Origin: Carya illinoinensis
Taxonomy: Eukaryota; Streptophyta; Magnoliopsida; Fagales; Juglandaceae
Assembly (NCBI RefSeq): GCF_018687715.1
Contig: NC_056753.1
Span: 9,971,001-10,035,000, forward strand
Direction: 5' to 3'
DNA length: 64,000 nt
A model generated the notes under the pieces. The model had not been told where the DNA came from. It worked only from the letters and a program-made list of their open reading frames with translations, and made no database searches. The position numbers and the translations under genes are program-made. Positions 47,383-60,371 of the stretch are shown here, piece by piece. Positions within the stretch are counted from its first letter, which is position 1. Every line of letters starts with the position of its first letter.

Positions 47383-48916
47383 ACATGTCTTTCACATATT
47401 CAAATCCAAGCATTTTAGCACTCATAGAAGTAAGAAGTACGTACCTCCAGGATAAAGCATCAGCAGCAATATTCTCCTTACCTTGCTTGTAACGGATGAC
47501 ATATGGAAAGGTCTCAATGTATTCCATCCATCTAGCATGCCTCTTATTCAACTTACCTTGACCCTTGAGATGCTTCAACGACTCATGATCGGTGTGGATC
47601 ACAAATTCCCTAGGCCATAAGTAGTGCTACCAAGTCTCTAATGCACGAACAAGAGCATAAAGTTCTTTGTCATAGGTAGGGTATTTCAGGGATGCCCCAC
47701 TTAGCTTCTCACTGAAGAAGGCGATCGGCCACCTATCTTGCATCAAAATGGCTCCAATCCCTATTCCTGAAGCATCACATTCAATCTCAAAAGTTTTGTT
47801 AAAATCTGGTAATGCTAACACGGGTGCAGAGCACAACCTTTCTTTAATAATGGCAAATGCATTCTCTTGATTAGCCCTCCAATAAAACCCAATATTCTTT
47901 TTAATGACTTCAGTGAGTGGTACAGCAATGGTGCTAAAATCTTTAACCAAACGCCGACAAAATCTAGCTAAACCATGAAAGTTTCTTACCTCAGTGACGC
48001 TCTTTGGTGTTGGCCACTCCTTAATGGCCTTGACTTTCTCTTCATTCACTTCAATACCCTTTGTACTAACAACATAACCAAGAAAAATAACTTCCTCCAT
48101 GCAAAAGGTACATTTATTGAAATTAGCATACAACTTTTCACATCTCAACACATTAAACACATATCTCAAATGCTCAATATGATCATTTAACTCCTTGCTG
48201 TACACTAGGATATCATCAAAGTACACAACCACAAACTTGCCTATGAACACACGTAGGACATGGTTCATTAATCTTATGAAAGTACTGGGCGCATTTGTAA
48301 GTCCAAATGGCATAACCAAACATTCATAAAGCCCATACTTAGTCTTAAAAGCAGTTTTCCATTCATCACCCTCTTTCATTCTAATTTGATGATACCCACT
48401 TTTAAGATCAATTTTACTGAAAATACATGAGCCATGCAATTCATCGAGCATATCATCTAATCTAGGAATGGGATGGCGATACTTTACAGTGATATTATTA
48501 GCTGCCTTGCAATCAATGCACATTCGCCACGTCCCATCCTTCTTAGGCACTAGAAGCACTGGTACTGCACATGGGCTCATGCTCTCCCTCACGTACCCCT
48601 TGCTCATCAAATCCTCAACTTGCCTCTGAAGCTCCTTTGTCTCATCTGGATTACTTCTATAAGCTGGTCGGTTTGGAATAGTAGCCCCAGGCACAAAATC
48701 AATCTGGTGCTCAATGCCTATAATGGGTGGCAACTCATTAGGCATTTCCTCTGGGAATACGTCCTCAAACTCCTGCAACAAAGAAATAGCCAAACTAGGA
48801 AGAGGTTGGTTAGTTTTATCAAGATTAAGATAAGACTCTTTATAGACAAGAAAAATCATAGGGCGATCTGCTAAGAAAGCTCTCTTAACCTCACTCTCTC
48901 TTGCATAGAAATTCAC
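47270..48916 (-). pseudogene. Reverse transcriptase / RNase H of CRM-like element
   Basis: A frame of 429 codons (47627-48916) covers the [32 protein letters not shown] and the catalytic YFDDIL at 48206-48223, followed by the RNase H start [20 protein letters not shown] (47627-47629) interrupts RNase H, which then continues in the same frame to 47270 with [17 protein letters not shown] and ADALS. RT copies element RNA and RNase H removes it. The RT core looks intact, but the enzyme could not be made complete. Confidence 0.92.
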
Positions 48917-48970
48917 TTTTGTCTTTCCTTTTCTCTCAACGTACTCTTTTTCTTTTTCACTCTTTCTTTT

Positions 48971-50677
48971 TTACTCAATCTCTTTTTCACTTTTTCTTTT
49001 TTTATCACTCTCATTTTCACTCTTTCTTTTTTGAGCAACCTCACTTTTCAGTTTCAGTTGATCCTCATAGACCTGTCTTGGAGTTAAAGGAGCAAGCTTG
49101 GTTGTTTTGCCCTCCTTTACAAAGCTGTACATGTTTTTGAATCCATCATGTATCACTCTCCTATCATACTGACATGGCCTCCCCAACAATATATGGCCAG
49201 CATGCATAGGCACAACATCACAAAGTACTTCATCTTGATACTTCCTAATGAAAAAAGTAACTAACACTTGTCTATCCACCCTAACCTCTCCACAATCATT
49301 CAACCACTGCAACTTGTATGGTCGAGAGTGTTTCAAGGTAGGTAAATTCAATTTCTCAACTAATGTAGTGCTGGCAACATTAGTACAACTTCCCCCATCA
49401 ATAATCATACTACATACCTTGCCATTGATGTGGCATCCAGTATGGAAAATGTTCTCCCTTTGTTGCTCTGCTTCATCCATCTTAATTTGTGTGTTGAGAG
49501 CATGCCTGGCAACAAGGGACTCACCTGTTACGGGGTATTCTACTCCATCATCATCACTAGCATCCTCCAACTCGGGTATCTCATCACGATCATCCTCACT
49601 TGCAGTCATCACCTCCCCATTGTCACTTATAATCATCACACGTTTGTTTGGACATTGAGAAGCGATGTGCCCTGAACCCAAACACTTAAAGCATTTAATA
49701 TCTCTATTTCTAGAAGGTTGGGATGCCAACTTGGGTTTGTTGCTAGTTCCTTCATCGTTTCCTTTAGGTGGTTCTGTCTTTGCCTTTGTTACAGCTCGAT
49801 CATCTTTCTCCCACTTTGGTTTCCAAGGAGTGCTAGAAACTGAAGTGTACCTTGATGTCCCTTTCCTCTTTAATTGTCTCTCCACCTTCATAGCCATGTG
49901 CACCATGTCTTCTATTTCTACATAATGTTGCAACTCAACCACATTGGCTATCTCCCTATTCAAACCACACAAAAATCTAGCTATAGTGGCCTCCCTACCC
50001 TCCTCTACATTCACCCGTATCATAGCCACCTCCATCTCCTTATGTTAGTCCTCCACACTCCTAGACCCTTGTGTAAGATTTTGTAATTTCTGGTAGAGGT
50101 CCCTATAGTAGTGGCTAGGTACATATCTCTGCCTCATGAGAGCTTTCAACTCTCCCCATGTCTCCACAGACCTCTCATAATTCCTCCTCCTATTGGTCAC
50201 TAATTGATCCCACCAAATAATAGCATAATCAGTGAACTCAATTACTGCCAACTTCACTTTCTTCTCCTTTGAATAGTTATGACAATCAAAGATCAACTCT
50301 ATCTTCTTCTCCCACTCTAAATAAGCTTCAGGGTCAGTTCTACCTTGGAAAGATGGTATTTTCATTTTGATGCTCTCAAGGTCCCTATCTACTCCATCAT
50401 GACCCTGTGGGTTTCTCCTAAATCCTCTTTCACGCCTGACTCCTCTATGCCTACCCATCCCAACTTTAGAAATTAGGTCTTCCTCATCCTCACCATCTCC
50501 TTCATCTTCATACTCATGTTCTCTTCTAGGTTCACGTCTCCTCCTATCTCTCCCACCATGTAAATTTTTAATTACTTCATCTTGTTGATCCATCCTATTT
50601 CTCACTTCCCCTAACATCATGTTCAATCGTTCAAACTGTTGTTGCATGGCCTGCAACATAAAGGAGTTATCTGCCAT
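48971..50677 (-). pseudogene. Gag-protease of CRM-like element
   Basis: Starts at ATG 50675-50677. First segment (50045-50677): coiled N-terminus, an Arg/acidic region, then capsid words (IKMKIPSFQGRTDPEAYLEW, WWDQLV, VPSHYYRDLYQKLQNLTQG). A TAA at 50045-50047 breaks the frame, which continues unchanged to 48971 with a CCHC zinc knuckle ([14 protein letters not shown]) and a retropepsin motif IIDGGSCTN, where DGG replaces the usual DSG. A second in-frame TAA (48971-48973) lies in a Lys/Glu/Ser-rich repeated linker before the RT. Confidence 0.9.
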
Positions 50678-51588
50678 CCCCTTTGGTGATTAATCACTTT
50701 TATGAGACATCGTACGCGCTGCACAAAAAAAAAATGTTAGTGGAAAAGACCTCACACGCTCCCTTACGTGTTTACACTCGAATAATGGCACTCCACTCGT
50801 GTTTCACTCTTAATTGGCTTTTTGCCAATAATGATCTTACACTCTCTTGCCTTTTACCTCAAGAGCTTTCCCACTCAAGTTCTTTCAAAACTAATTGAAC
50901 TAAATCAAGACAATACAATTCTGTCTTATTCCAACTAGTAATTAGGTCCAAGAAACAAGAACAAGAGAAAATACAGAAAGAATAAAATGACACAAGATTT
51001 AAGGAAATGATATGAGGGAAAGAGTAATCACAAGACAATATACCAACTATAATGATATATGCAGCCCCTTTGATGATAAGACTCAATAATAAAATTCGGA
51101 TTCCTAAACTTTTTTTTTTTCCGAATTTTCTTTTCTTTTCCTTTCTTTTCTTTTCTTTTCTATTCTTTTCTTTTCCTTTCTTTTCTTTTCCTTTCTTTTC
51201 TCACCGATTCAATCACAAACAGCAATATTCAATTGTAACAATCAAACAATTGAATTCAAACACATAAAAATTGGCAAGGAAATATAAGAGAATCAATACA
51301 ACGACACTCCAAGGAATTGACAAACTTAAAGATGCAAGAAACCTAGAAATTTCCAACCCTATATATGGTGTAAATTTTAGCAGCCCTCAAACAAGCAACT
51401 TAGCCACCCAATGTTGATAAACATGAAACCAAAATGATAGAGCAATCTGGCAGCCCTAGGAAAAAATGAATTTTTGCACTTTTTTTTTCTTTTTTTATAA
51501 CCCTAGAACAATGAAGCCCTAGAATTCAAGATGCAATAGATAAAAGATAGAATTACACCTGATTGGAAACCTTGCTCTGATTACCAAA
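50678..51588 (-). other. Leader region of CRM-like element
   Basis: About 0.9 kb between gag and the 5' LTR without coding. It includes a simple-sequence TTTTC/TTTCC run at 51110-51200 on the plus strand and the primer-binding site at its LTR end. Confidence 0.7.
51575..51587 (-). other. Primer-binding site with one extra base
   Basis: The minus strand reads TGGTAATCAGAGC just inside the LTR; this is the initiator tRNA-Met complement TGGTATCAGAGC with a single inserted A. Confidence 0.75.
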
Positions 51589-52402
51589 TGATGTGAACTC
51601 CAATAGACTTTCTTTGAGACCCAACAACAATAAAGGAAAAACAACCCCAAGAAAGCCAAACTCAGGTATATGGATGGAGAATTTAGAACCGATGAGAACT
51701 CATTCAAAGAACCTAGATTATATCAAAATCTAGACCCGTTGAACAACCCGTCTCAAGAACCTAGATTACAAAGGAATAACGCCACAAAGGTTTTGATTTA
51801 CCTTTGATAAGTTCAGAAGTTCAAGAAGAACAAGAGGAGATAACTCAACTCGCAATGACAATTCCATATAGTCTGCCTCTCAAATGAGGTTACAAGTGGT
51901 TTAAATAGATAATCCCCAAAAACCCTAAGTAAACAATGCGTCGGGTACTGTAGCATGAACAGTGCCATACGCTGCGCTACAGTAACTTCTGAAACCCTAG
52001 TGAGACATAAAATTATAACTTTCCAAATAAACCCTAGGCCAAAATACAAGGCTTTCCCAAAAATAACCCTAGTCCATTAGAAATAAGACATATGTGGGCC
52101 AAGCATTCTCAAGCCCACTTCTTCTAAACTAATAATAAAATACCGTTAAACAAATTGAAAGCCTTAACAACAATAGGCCCAATCTTTAAATCATGTCTTC
52201 CATAACTTGTATGAAGTGGATCAAAACTGGTTTTTTTTCCTTCAAATCCATCTTGAGTGTTGGGCTCTTCCTAGCTTCATCCCAAGTGGATTGCACCAAT
52301 CCTTGCATTGTTTCCTTGATCTTCTTGGCTCTTGATCTTGTAACTGGCCCATCTGGAATTTGTAAGGGATCTTTAAGGATAGCTCCACCTTGGTTCCCAT
52401 CA
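51589..52402 (-). repeat. 5' LTR of CRM-like element
   Basis: 814 bp, TGATGTGAACTCC to GGTTCCCATCA on the plus strand, nearly identical to 45357-46167. Confidence 0.92.
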
Positions 52403-52939
52403 CTTAGTTTTGAATGATTAACATGTTAGAAGTATTATTTATGGACTGTTGGAGTCCTTGGATTTAATATGAAAGTGTTGGACCAAGAACATCAAGACTC
52501 GGTTTTATTTGACCTAATCATGATGTTTTGGATTTTCTTTGATGTCATGAATTCAAGGTTTTGTTAAATGTGTAATTTAGTGTCTTAGCATGATTTAGAA
52601 CTAAGGATGTGATTTTTTAGATATTTTAAATTCGATTTAAGCATGTTAATGTGTTAAAATGGCCAAATAGCAACAAAAGCATACTTTTAGGCTAAACATG
52701 CATTGACCAAGAGGGATTTTGTATAGTTGTGCTTAGTTTTAAAATCCTATGAGTTCATATTTGGATTTATGATATAATATATGCTATGTCATGTCATCCA
52801 TTACTATTACATGTTATTCTGTTACATGCCACGAATGCCATGTCATCATATATGTTACATGATTGTATGTTACATACTATGAATGCCATATCATAAGCAC
52901 TGAGTATGTCATGAAATATTTCTAAGTCATGCACGAGTC
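52403..52939 (+). repeat. Family A LTR, forward orientation, segment 2
   Basis: Starts with the second CTTAG copy (52403-52407). The stretch 52780-52930 is made of CATGTCAT/GTTACATG words resembling the reverse complement of 9300-9513 in the family A LTR. Homology elsewhere is weak and the right limit is uncertain. Confidence 0.4.
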
Positions 52940-53746
52940 TTTTTTTTTTTTTTTTTTTTTATCACAACCCCAAGTGTTAGGATGGGGAGAACAAGCTTCA
53001 AATGAGACATAAGTAACTAGTTTCTGAAGTGAAGTCAGGTACCCAACACCATTGGTTTCAAAATTAAATGTTTAAAAGTACAAGTTATCATGACATACTT
53101 ATAGTTGATACAAGAGCCGTTATTGTGATGCGGTATCAAGCAAGAATACATAGCCCTTAGGTAGTCATGGAGCATCCATTTTCAAGTAAATAAACATGTA
53201 TATTAACAAGGTCTCATCATCAATAGGAAAGAATAGTTAATACATCAAAAACATTGAAAGCATAGTGCTAGAAACATAGCTAGAAACATAGTGCTAGAAT
53301 TATTTACTTATGCTTGTAAAAACAGAAAATAAGAATTATATAGATGATGTAATGTCTCTTTCACACATCATTCATCCTCCATTACCCAGCACTGTCTTAG
53401 AAGCTAACTTACCATCCTACGTCAAAAGTCTTCTTGTTGTCTCCCTACTCCTTGCATTTTTGCAACAGTCACCTTCTCGAGCTCTCCAGTGAATAACGTC
53501 TCAAAATTGAGATTTTTTCCTACGTCTAAATCCTTTAAAGAATGGGAATTTGAGATGTCCCTTCTGACTTATCCCTAACTCTAGATATGCTTGGATATGA
53601 GTCTTTCATCCTTGTCCTATCATACTACATGATGATAGAGACAGATAACCAGGGCATGGTCTGCACACCCTATGGTCTGCCAACTCCTCAGTTCCCCTTT
53701 GAAGAGGGTTCTCCACGTGGCATCGAGTAATACTTCTGGGTCCTGA
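52940..53746. other. Unclassified non-coding segment
   Basis: Begins with a 21-base poly-T run (52940-52960). I see no gene or repeat family up to the family B LTR at 53747. Confidence 0.5.
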
Positions 53747-55825
53747 TGTGACGCCCCCAAATCCCCACTCACGGACACGGGGAAATCGAGACGTCTGGAT
53801 GATGACAACCCGGATCACCACCCTAACGACGAGTGCCAAGTGTGTGTAAGAGCAACAAAGGTGCAAAAGGAAATGCAGCGGATAACGAAAGTCATATAAC
53901 TAAGTACCAGAATTTTTCTTAATATAATACAAGCTGTTTAAAATATACATAAATAAAATTTTACATAACACAAATATAGGTTTAAAAATAGCTACAAAGC
54001 ACAACTTCAACTCAAAACTCCGACAGAGCCGCATCCTCGGGCTCAGCCTCCTCCTCCTCATCGAACCCTGCACCAAAATTTACGGAACCAAAAATGGCGC
54101 CGCAGGTAAATAAAAACATATAAAAGTCAAACAATATGCATGAAGTATGCCCAATGCACATGTCTCATAAACCACATCTCAAAACCCATAAAAACATATT
54201 TTTTTCCACGCACGCCAAAAGTCCCATTTAGCCCAAAAACATATCATTTCCAAAAACACGCCAAAAGTCACATTTGGCCTTTATCCGACTCAAACCAGAA
54301 TCCATATTATCCGTATGCACCATGACCTCCCCTAGGGGTCATCCGCACACCCTGGCTCCAGTGCCACACCGCAGAGTACCACTACGCATGTGACACCTAA
54401 CGAGCGATGCCCAGTTCCACGCCCCGCGTGTTCGTAGCCAAACATCCTCTAGCCCTCACCAGCGAAGGGCCACAGAGTCGGTGCATAGAGCGATGCCCGG
54501 TTCTGCGCCCGGCGCGTTCGTAGCCAAGCAACCCCTAGCCCCCGCTCCTGTCGTCGCCCTGTGACAACCCAGGGGACATCACTCAGTTTATTCTGCTCCC
54601 GAGTGACCAGAGGAGCTCCACCGAGATAATACCCCATCCCGGCTTGGGGTCGTGATACACACGCACCCGTAAGACCACTTATGCCAATACACAGGCTTTT
54701 CACACTATTTCACAAACCCACATGCATGCACCATGCAATGCCATAACAATGCATAATAAAATAATCCAACAACATAAATCAAATAAACAGGCAACTCCGT
54801 CCTCCATCCATCCAACCCCCGAACTCCTCGGACTCGGTCCGGAATCAACCAACCAGCAGATAAAATAATTGAATGAGCAATATATATTTAAATCTGAAAA
54901 TAGGGTTTGGAAAATACTTACAGCGCTATATGGTAATTTTAGAAAACAAGAGGCGTTGCAAACAGCGGAGAAAAAGCAATGTCACAGTGAAAATTCACTG
55001 TGGCCGTGGGTTGTGAAAAACCCACTTTTGAACAGGGACAAACTAGGGCTTGGGATTGATAGGGAATGGTCTAGGGATAATTGTGAAGCTATTGGAAGTG
55101 GTGGTTGGCCGTGGGTGGCGGCGAAAACGGCAGTGGGAGGCCGGATTTCCCAAAAAGGAAAGCTAGCTCGTAGGAGCTGTTCCGGTGGTCGTTGGTGGCC
55201 GAAAATAGGTGGGTTAGGACGGCAAGGGACCGGTGATGAAGTGGTGAAGAAATGGTGGCCGGAGGTGGAGCGACGGCGGCGGATCGGAGCCAAACCCGTG
55301 CGGGCTTTGAAGGGCTTTTCCGGCCAAACGGCCGGCCGGATGGGGGTGGGTTTTGGTGGGAAGGTGCGCCGGAGGGAGGGGAGTCGAACGGTGCCGGCGG
55401 TGAGCCGCACGGTGGCCGGACGGCGGCGGTTTGACGGGATGAAGCTTTCCGGCGTGAGGGAGAGAGAAGAGAGAGAGAGAGACCGGGGGGGTCGACGCGG
55501 GGAGAGAGAGAGGGAAAAAAAGAAAAGAAAGAAAAAAAAAAGAAAGGAAAAAGAAAGAAGGAAAAAGAGAAAAAGGAAAAAGAAAAGGAAAAAGGAAAAG
55601 AGGTGTAGGGAAAAAGATGAGGTCTAATCCTCATTCCGGGAAAACAACACTAAACCGCCGCAACGAAAATTAAAAACTGTAAACAACTAAAAGAAATAAA
55701 ACACAACATCAATTAAATAAAAAAACAATTTTAAAATGTAAATAAATTAAAATAAATAACTAATATATTAATTAAAATAAAAACAACCATTTCAGCGAAA
55801 ATACACTCAAAAGCGGGTCATCACA
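53747..55825 (-). repeat. 3' LTR of family B coding element
   Basis: 2079 bp; the plus strand starts TGTGACGCCCCC and ends GGGTCATCACA. Contains the acidic-tail frame (stop at 54012-54014), a purine tract (about 55495-55610), a TATA-like run near 54880 and the CTCGGACTCGGTCCGG motif near 54828. Confidence 0.92.
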
Positions 55826-55840
55826 TCCTTCCCCCCTTAA
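55826..55840 (-). other. Polypurine tract of family B coding element
   Basis: Minus strand TTAAGGGGGGAAGGA directly upstream of the 3' LTR, followed outward by the conserved TTTCGAGGACGAAATTTG. Confidence 0.95.
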
Positions 55841-55944
55841 AAACAAATTTCGTCCTCGAAATTTGCAGATCAACCACCAACTTAAAGCAAGCCACAAGAA
55901 AGCACATAAACCAACTGTGATCAAGATTAAGATACATACCTTCT

Positions 55945-57075
55945 CTATTCGAACAAGTACGGGTACTGCTCCCTCATGTCCGCTGCTCGCTCCCAAGAGA
56001 AGTCTTGAGCTAACGGATCTCCCCAAGCCACTTTAGCCAAAGGTATCGTCTTGGACCTCAACTGTTGCTCCTTCCAATCCAAAATCTGCGACGGAACAAC
56101 TTCATAAGTGAGATCCGGTTGCAACTGAATACCCGCTGGGTCGACGAACCCTGCACCAAAGCTCTTCTTCAGGGATGATACGTGGAAGACATCATGAACA
56201 TCCCCAAAATAATCTGGCAAAGCAACTCTATAGGCGACGGACCCTACTCTCTCCAGAATCTGAAAAGGGCCGACGTACCTCGGATCTAGCTTCCTCTTCT
56301 TACCAAAACGCTTAACACCTCTCATGGGAGAGACTTTAAGGTAAACCCAATCACCAACTTCAAAAGACAACTCTCTCCTCCTGGTATCAGCGTAACTTTT
56401 CTGGCGACTCTGAGTTGCCGCCATTTTATCTCTGATGATCCGGACTTGGCTTTGCATCTCTTGAATTATTTCGGGTCCAATTATTCTACTCTCCCCAACT
56501 TCATCCCAACACAAGGGCGACCTGCACTTTCTCCCATAAAGAGCTTCATAGGGAGCCATCTGAATGGTCGCATGGAAGCTGTTATTGTATGCAAACTTGA
56601 TGAGCGGCAAATGATTTTCCCAACTCCCTTGGAATTCCATGACACATGCTCGCAACATGTCTTCCAGGGTCTAAATGGTGCGCTCTGACTGGCCGTCTGT
56701 CTGCGGGTGATAAGCAGTACTGAACTTCAACTTAGTACCCAAAGCTGCCTGCAAACTCTTCCAGAACTGCAACGTGAACCTCGGGTCTCGATCCGACACT
56801 ATACTCTTTGGTATGCCGTGTAGCCGCACTACCTCTTTGACATACAAACGGGTCAACTTACCCAAAGAGTCGGTGTTATTAACAGGCAGAAAATGAGCAC
56901 TCTTCGTTAACCGGTCCACAATCACCCAAACAGAATTCTTCCCACTAGGCGTTCTCGGCAAACCCACTACAAAGTCCATCGTGATGTCATCACATTTCCA
57001 CTCAGGAATAGGGAGGGGTTGGAGCATACCTGCAGGTCTCTGATGCTCGGCCTTTACTGACGGCATGTGTGGCAT
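55945..57075 (-). pseudogene. Integrase with C-terminal chromodomain (family B)
   Basis: One frame with a single TAG (56671-56673). The first part holds the catalytic core ([52 protein letters not shown]). The second part has FAYNNSFHATIQMAPYEALYG, the GPF-type segment (RYVGPFQILERVG) and a chromodomain-like end (LTYEVVPSQILDWKEQQLR, then WERAADMREQYPYLF). Integrase inserts the element's DNA; the chromodomain is believed to guide it to chromatin marks. The zinc-finger part lies in the preceding frame (to 57054), separated by a frameshift near 57060. Confidence 0.92.
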
Positions 57076-59390
57076 TTCTCAACATATAAGGCAATATCCT
57101 TCTTCATTCCATCCCACCAGTAATTTTTCTTCAAGTCCCGATACATCTTTGTACTGCCGGGATGAACTGAATAAGGGGCCGCATGAGCTTCCGCCATGAT
57201 CCGCTCTTTGAATTCAGAGTCCTTGGGGACCACTCTGCGATCTCGGAACCGAAGTATCCCATCGTTATCCATGCTATAGTGCAACGGCCCTCGAGATTTT
57301 CTGACTCTTTTCCTGATGTTCAGCAGCTTCGGATCCTTTCTTTGGAGAGTCTTCAATTCTTCAAAATCAGTTACCCGAATATCAAGAACTGAAGATAAAA
57401 TCTCCACTTGCTGCGAACTCTCTATAAGGAGCCTTCTCATCCCACAAAGCAACGAATCCAATTCTGACGGCTCGGCTTCGTCTTCCAAGTGTGACTTCCG
57501 GCTCAAAGCATCAGCAACTATATTAGCCTTCCCCGGATGGTACTTGATCTCACACTGATAGTCACTGATTAGCTCCAGCCATCGCCTCTGCCTCATATTC
57601 AGATTTTTCTGGGAAAACAAATGCTTCAAGCTCTTGTGATCAGTAAATACCTCGCAAGCTTCCCCATACAAGAGGTGCCGCCAGATTTTGAGAGCAAAAA
57701 CAATCGCAGCCAATTCTAGATCATGCGTCGGATAATTCTTCTCATGGTCCTTTAGCTGACGAGATGCATAGGCTACAACCCGTCCTTCCTGTATAAGGAC
57801 ACAACCCAAACCAAACTTAGACGCATCACTGAAGACTACAAATGGCTTATGCGGTTCTGGGAGCGCTAACACTGGTGCCTTCGTCAACCTGTTCTTTAAT
57901 TCCTGGAAGCTTCTCTCACATTTCTCTGACCAAACAAATTCTGTATTCTTCCGAGTCAAAGCTGTGAGAGGTCCGGATAGGCGAGCAAAACCCTCTACAA
58001 ATCTTCGGTAGTATCCGGCGAGCCCCAAGAAACTCTTGATCTCGCGCACTGTAGTCGGGCGCTGCCATGACAAAATGGCTTTTACCTTACTAGGATCAAC
58101 AGCCACTCCGTCTCGGGAAATTACATGCCCAAGAAATTTAACTTCTTCCAACCAGAATTCACACTTACTGAGCTTGGCGTACAGTTGGTGTTCTCTCAAT
58201 TTCCCAAGTACCAGACGAAGATGATACACATGCTCTTCAACATCTCGGGAATAAATCAGAATATCATCAATGAACACTACCACAAAGGAATCCAGATAAG
58301 GTCGAAATACTCGATTTATTAAATCCATGAAAGCAGCAGGGGCATTAGCTAACCCAAACGGCATCACCTTAAATTCACAATGCCCATACCTCGACCTGAA
58401 AGCAGTTTTAGGCACATCCTGGTCTCTGATTCTCAGCTGGTAGTATCCCGACCTCAGATCAATTTTAGAGAACACAGCTGCTCCTTGAAGTTGGTCAAAT
58501 AAATCATCTATCCGCGGGAGAGGATATTTATTTTTGATGGTCACCTTGTTCAATTCCCGATAATCAATGCACATACGGAGGGTTCCATCTTTCTTTTTAA
58601 CAAATAAAACTGGTGCACCCCACGGCGACGTACTAGGCTGAATAAATCCCTTCTCTACCAGTTCTTGCAACTGAGTCTTCAACTCTTTCAATTCAGCCGG
58701 TGCCATGCGATAAGGAGCTTTATGCACAGGAGCCGCTCCAGGTTCCAAGTCTATAACAAACTCCATCTCCCGAACAGGGGGTAGTCCGGGCAAGTCATCC
58801 ACAAACACATCGGGGAATTCTTCCACAACTGGAATGTCTGCCAAAGACTTCTTCTCAGACGGCATGGACACCATCTGCACCAAGAATGCATCCGCTCCCC
58901 ATGCAATCTCTCTTCTTGCCTGAATCGCTGATATAATTATCGGCTTTTCTTTTAATTTACTCCCCGCAAATTCCAGACAATCACCATCTGGAAGCTGAAA
59001 GCTAATTATCCGACTTCTGCAATTAATACTCGCAGAATATCGGTATAGCCAATCCATTCCGAGGATGATATCAAAACCCAACAGCTTAAAGACCACCAAA
59101 TCAGCATCCAAGAATCTTCCCTCAAAATCTAACGGGCATCCCAAAGCAACCTTGGAACACCACACCATCTCACCATCGGGTAGAGCCACTACCATGGACT
59201 TCGGCAACGGTTTCGTGACCAAATTACACACCCGAGCAAAGGTGGAAGACACAAACGACTGTGAAGCACCAAAATCAAACAAAGTACAAGCATAAAACTC
59301 ATACAAACGGACTCTTCCTGAACCAAACACACAACCCATGAAATCCAAAAAAACAAAGAAGAAACCAAATACACCAAAAATTAAATCCAA
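57054..59390 (-). CDS. Protease-reverse transcriptase-RNase H polyprotein (family B)
   Basis: An uninterrupted 778-codon frame. Domains in order: retropepsin with [13 protein letters not shown] near residue 40 (DFG in place of the usual DSG) and [15 protein letters not shown]; reverse transcriptase with [34 protein letters not shown] and the catalytic FIDDIL near 58257-58275; RNase H with [27 protein letters not shown] and ADALSRKS; and the integrase zinc region [17 protein letters not shown] to KCHTC. The frame has no ATG at its left limit; expression presumably came from the upstream gag frame, whose stop at 59403-59405 lies in the same phase. It ends at a frameshift before the integrase core. 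Confidence 0.93.
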   Translation of the reverse strand: MDLIFGVFGFFFVFLDFMGCVFGSGRVRLYEFYACTLFDFGASQSFVSSTFARVCNLVTKPLPKSMVVALPDGEMVWCSKVALGCPLDFEGRFLDADLVVFKLLGFDIILGMDWLYRYSASINCRSRIISFQLPDGDCLEFAGSKLKEKPIIISAIQARREIAWGADAFLVQMVSMPSEKKSLADIPVVEEFPDVFVDDLPGLPPVREMEFVIDLEPGAAPVHKAPYRMAPAELKELKTQLQELVEKGFIQPSTSPWGAPVLFVKKKDGTLRMCIDYRELNKVTIKNKYPLPRIDDLFDQLQGAAVFSKIDLRSGYYQLRIRDQDVPKTAFRSRYGHCEFKVMPFGLANAPAAFMDLINRVFRPYLDSFVVVFIDDILIYSRDVEEHVYHLRLVLGKLREHQLYAKLSKCEFWLEEVKFLGHVISRDGVAVDPSKVKAILSWQRPTTVREIKSFLGLAGYYRRFVEGFARLSGPLTALTRKNTEFVWSEKCERSFQELKNRLTKAPVLALPEPHKPFVVFSDASKFGLGCVLIQEGRVVAYASRQLKDHEKNYPTHDLELAAIVFALKIWRHLLYGEACEVFTDHKSLKHLFSQKNLNMRQRRWLELISDYQCEIKYHPGKANIVADALSRKSHLEDEAEPSELDSLLCGMRRLLIESSQQVEILSSVLDIRVTDFEELKTLQRKDPKLLNIRKRVRKSRGPLHYSMDNDGILRFRDRRVVPKDSEFKERIMAEAHAAPYSVHPGSTKMYRDLKKNYWWDGMKKDIALYVEKCHTCRQ

Positions 59391-59402
59391 CTTAAAATTA
59401 AA

Positions 59403-60371
59403 TTAATCCATACCTGTAATTACTCCAGCATCATGGGTCGCTGGCGCCTCATCATCCACCTCTCCGGGTGTGACAGCATAAACTCGGGCTTGCACTGCTT
59501 GTCTCGGGTTGGTTCTTCCACCGTGTCTACCTCCACGGCTTCCTTGAACTCTGACGGGGCAATCCCGAGCGATATGTCCCACTTGGCCGCACCGGTAACA
59601 CTGGGGTCCGCTACTCATCCGACACTCGCCCTTATGAGCTCTGTTACAAACTCCACAAATAGGCACCCGTCCTCCCATACGAACACCTGAGGACGTTTGA
59701 GGTCGAGTTCCTGTCCGCTGAACAAATTTCTGGGGCGAACCCGAGCTGCTTCCTTCACCAGAAAAACTCCGCCTCTTATGCCCTGGAGGAGAGCCCACAC
59801 TCAGATTATTTTCCCGCTCCACAAGGGTGGTCACATCCACTAATTCCTGAAAAGTGGATATCCGATGGCTGACCACCATACGGCGTATGCCATGGCGTAG
59901 CCCCTCCTGAAAACAATCTGCTCGCATCTCCTCAGTGGCGATAAGGTGAGAAGCAAATCGCCCAAGTTCTATGAATCTCCGGGCGTATTGTTCCACTGTC
60001 GCGCCCCCTTGGACCAGATTGGAGAACTCTCTTGCCTTTTGCTTTCTTACCGATGCGGGAAAGAAGCGGTCATTGAACTCCTTCTTGAAACGCTGCCAGG
60101 TCACCGCAGCGAAAGATCCCAATTCAGATTCCAGCATCACCCTCTTGGTATCCCACCAATCAGAAGCTGTACCTTGCAAGAGATAGTTGGTGTAGAGTAC
60201 TTGTTGTGCCTCAGTGCATCCACACACCTCAAAGGTTCTCTCCAGATCTTTGATCCATTTTCCAGCCTGAAGTGGATCCTCATCTCCAGTGAAGTGTGGA
60301 GTCCTATGGGCCAGGAAGCGCTCATAGGTGCATCCGGCTTGCACCATGCTACTGGACCCTCCTGGATACAT
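59403..60371 (-). CDS. Gag polyprotein (family B)
   Basis: 322 codons from the ATG at 60371, but the natural start is probably the ATG at 60666-60668 in the same frame, cut off here by a TAG at 60567-60569. Capsid words include FTGDEDPLQAGKWIKDLE, SDWWDTKRVM, WQRFKKEFNDRFFP and a CCHC knuckle CYRCGQVGHIARDC near residue 260, preceded by a Cys/His-rich CGVCNRAHKGEC. Gag packages element RNA into virus-like particles. The N-terminal extension is Gly-Pro-rich (listed separately). Confidence 0.9.
   Translation of the reverse strand: MYPGGSSSMVQAGCTYERFLAHRTPHFTGDEDPLQAGKWIKDLERTFEVCGCTEAQQVLYTNYLLQGTASDWWDTKRVMLESELGSFAAVTWQRFKKEFNDRFFPASVRKQKAREFSNLVQGGATVEQYARRFIELGRFASHLIATEEMRADCFQEGLRHGIRRMVVSHRISTFQELVDVTTLVERENNLSVGSPPGHKRRSFSGEGSSSGSPQKFVQRTGTRPQTSSGVRMGGRVPICGVCNRAHKGECRMSSGPQCYRCGQVGHIARDCPVRVQGSRGGRHGGRTNPRQAVQARVYAVTPGEVDDEAPATHDAGVITGMD

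Larger units (their letters stand above)
45357..52402 (-). mobile_element. CRM-like Ty3/gypsy retrotransposon, complete but decayed
   Basis: A 7046-bp element bounded by CTTAG duplications, with LTRs 45357-46167 and 51589-52402. LTR ends TGATG...CATCA, an integrase frame that runs 13 bp into the LTR, and a YFDDIL reverse transcriptase without a separate chromodomain are reminiscent of the CRM (centromeric) chromovirus branch, but I assign this from pattern only. Gag, protease, RT, RNase H and integrase are all recognisable on the minus strand, interrupted by four in-frame stops and several frameshifts, so it is inactive. Confidence 0.9.
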
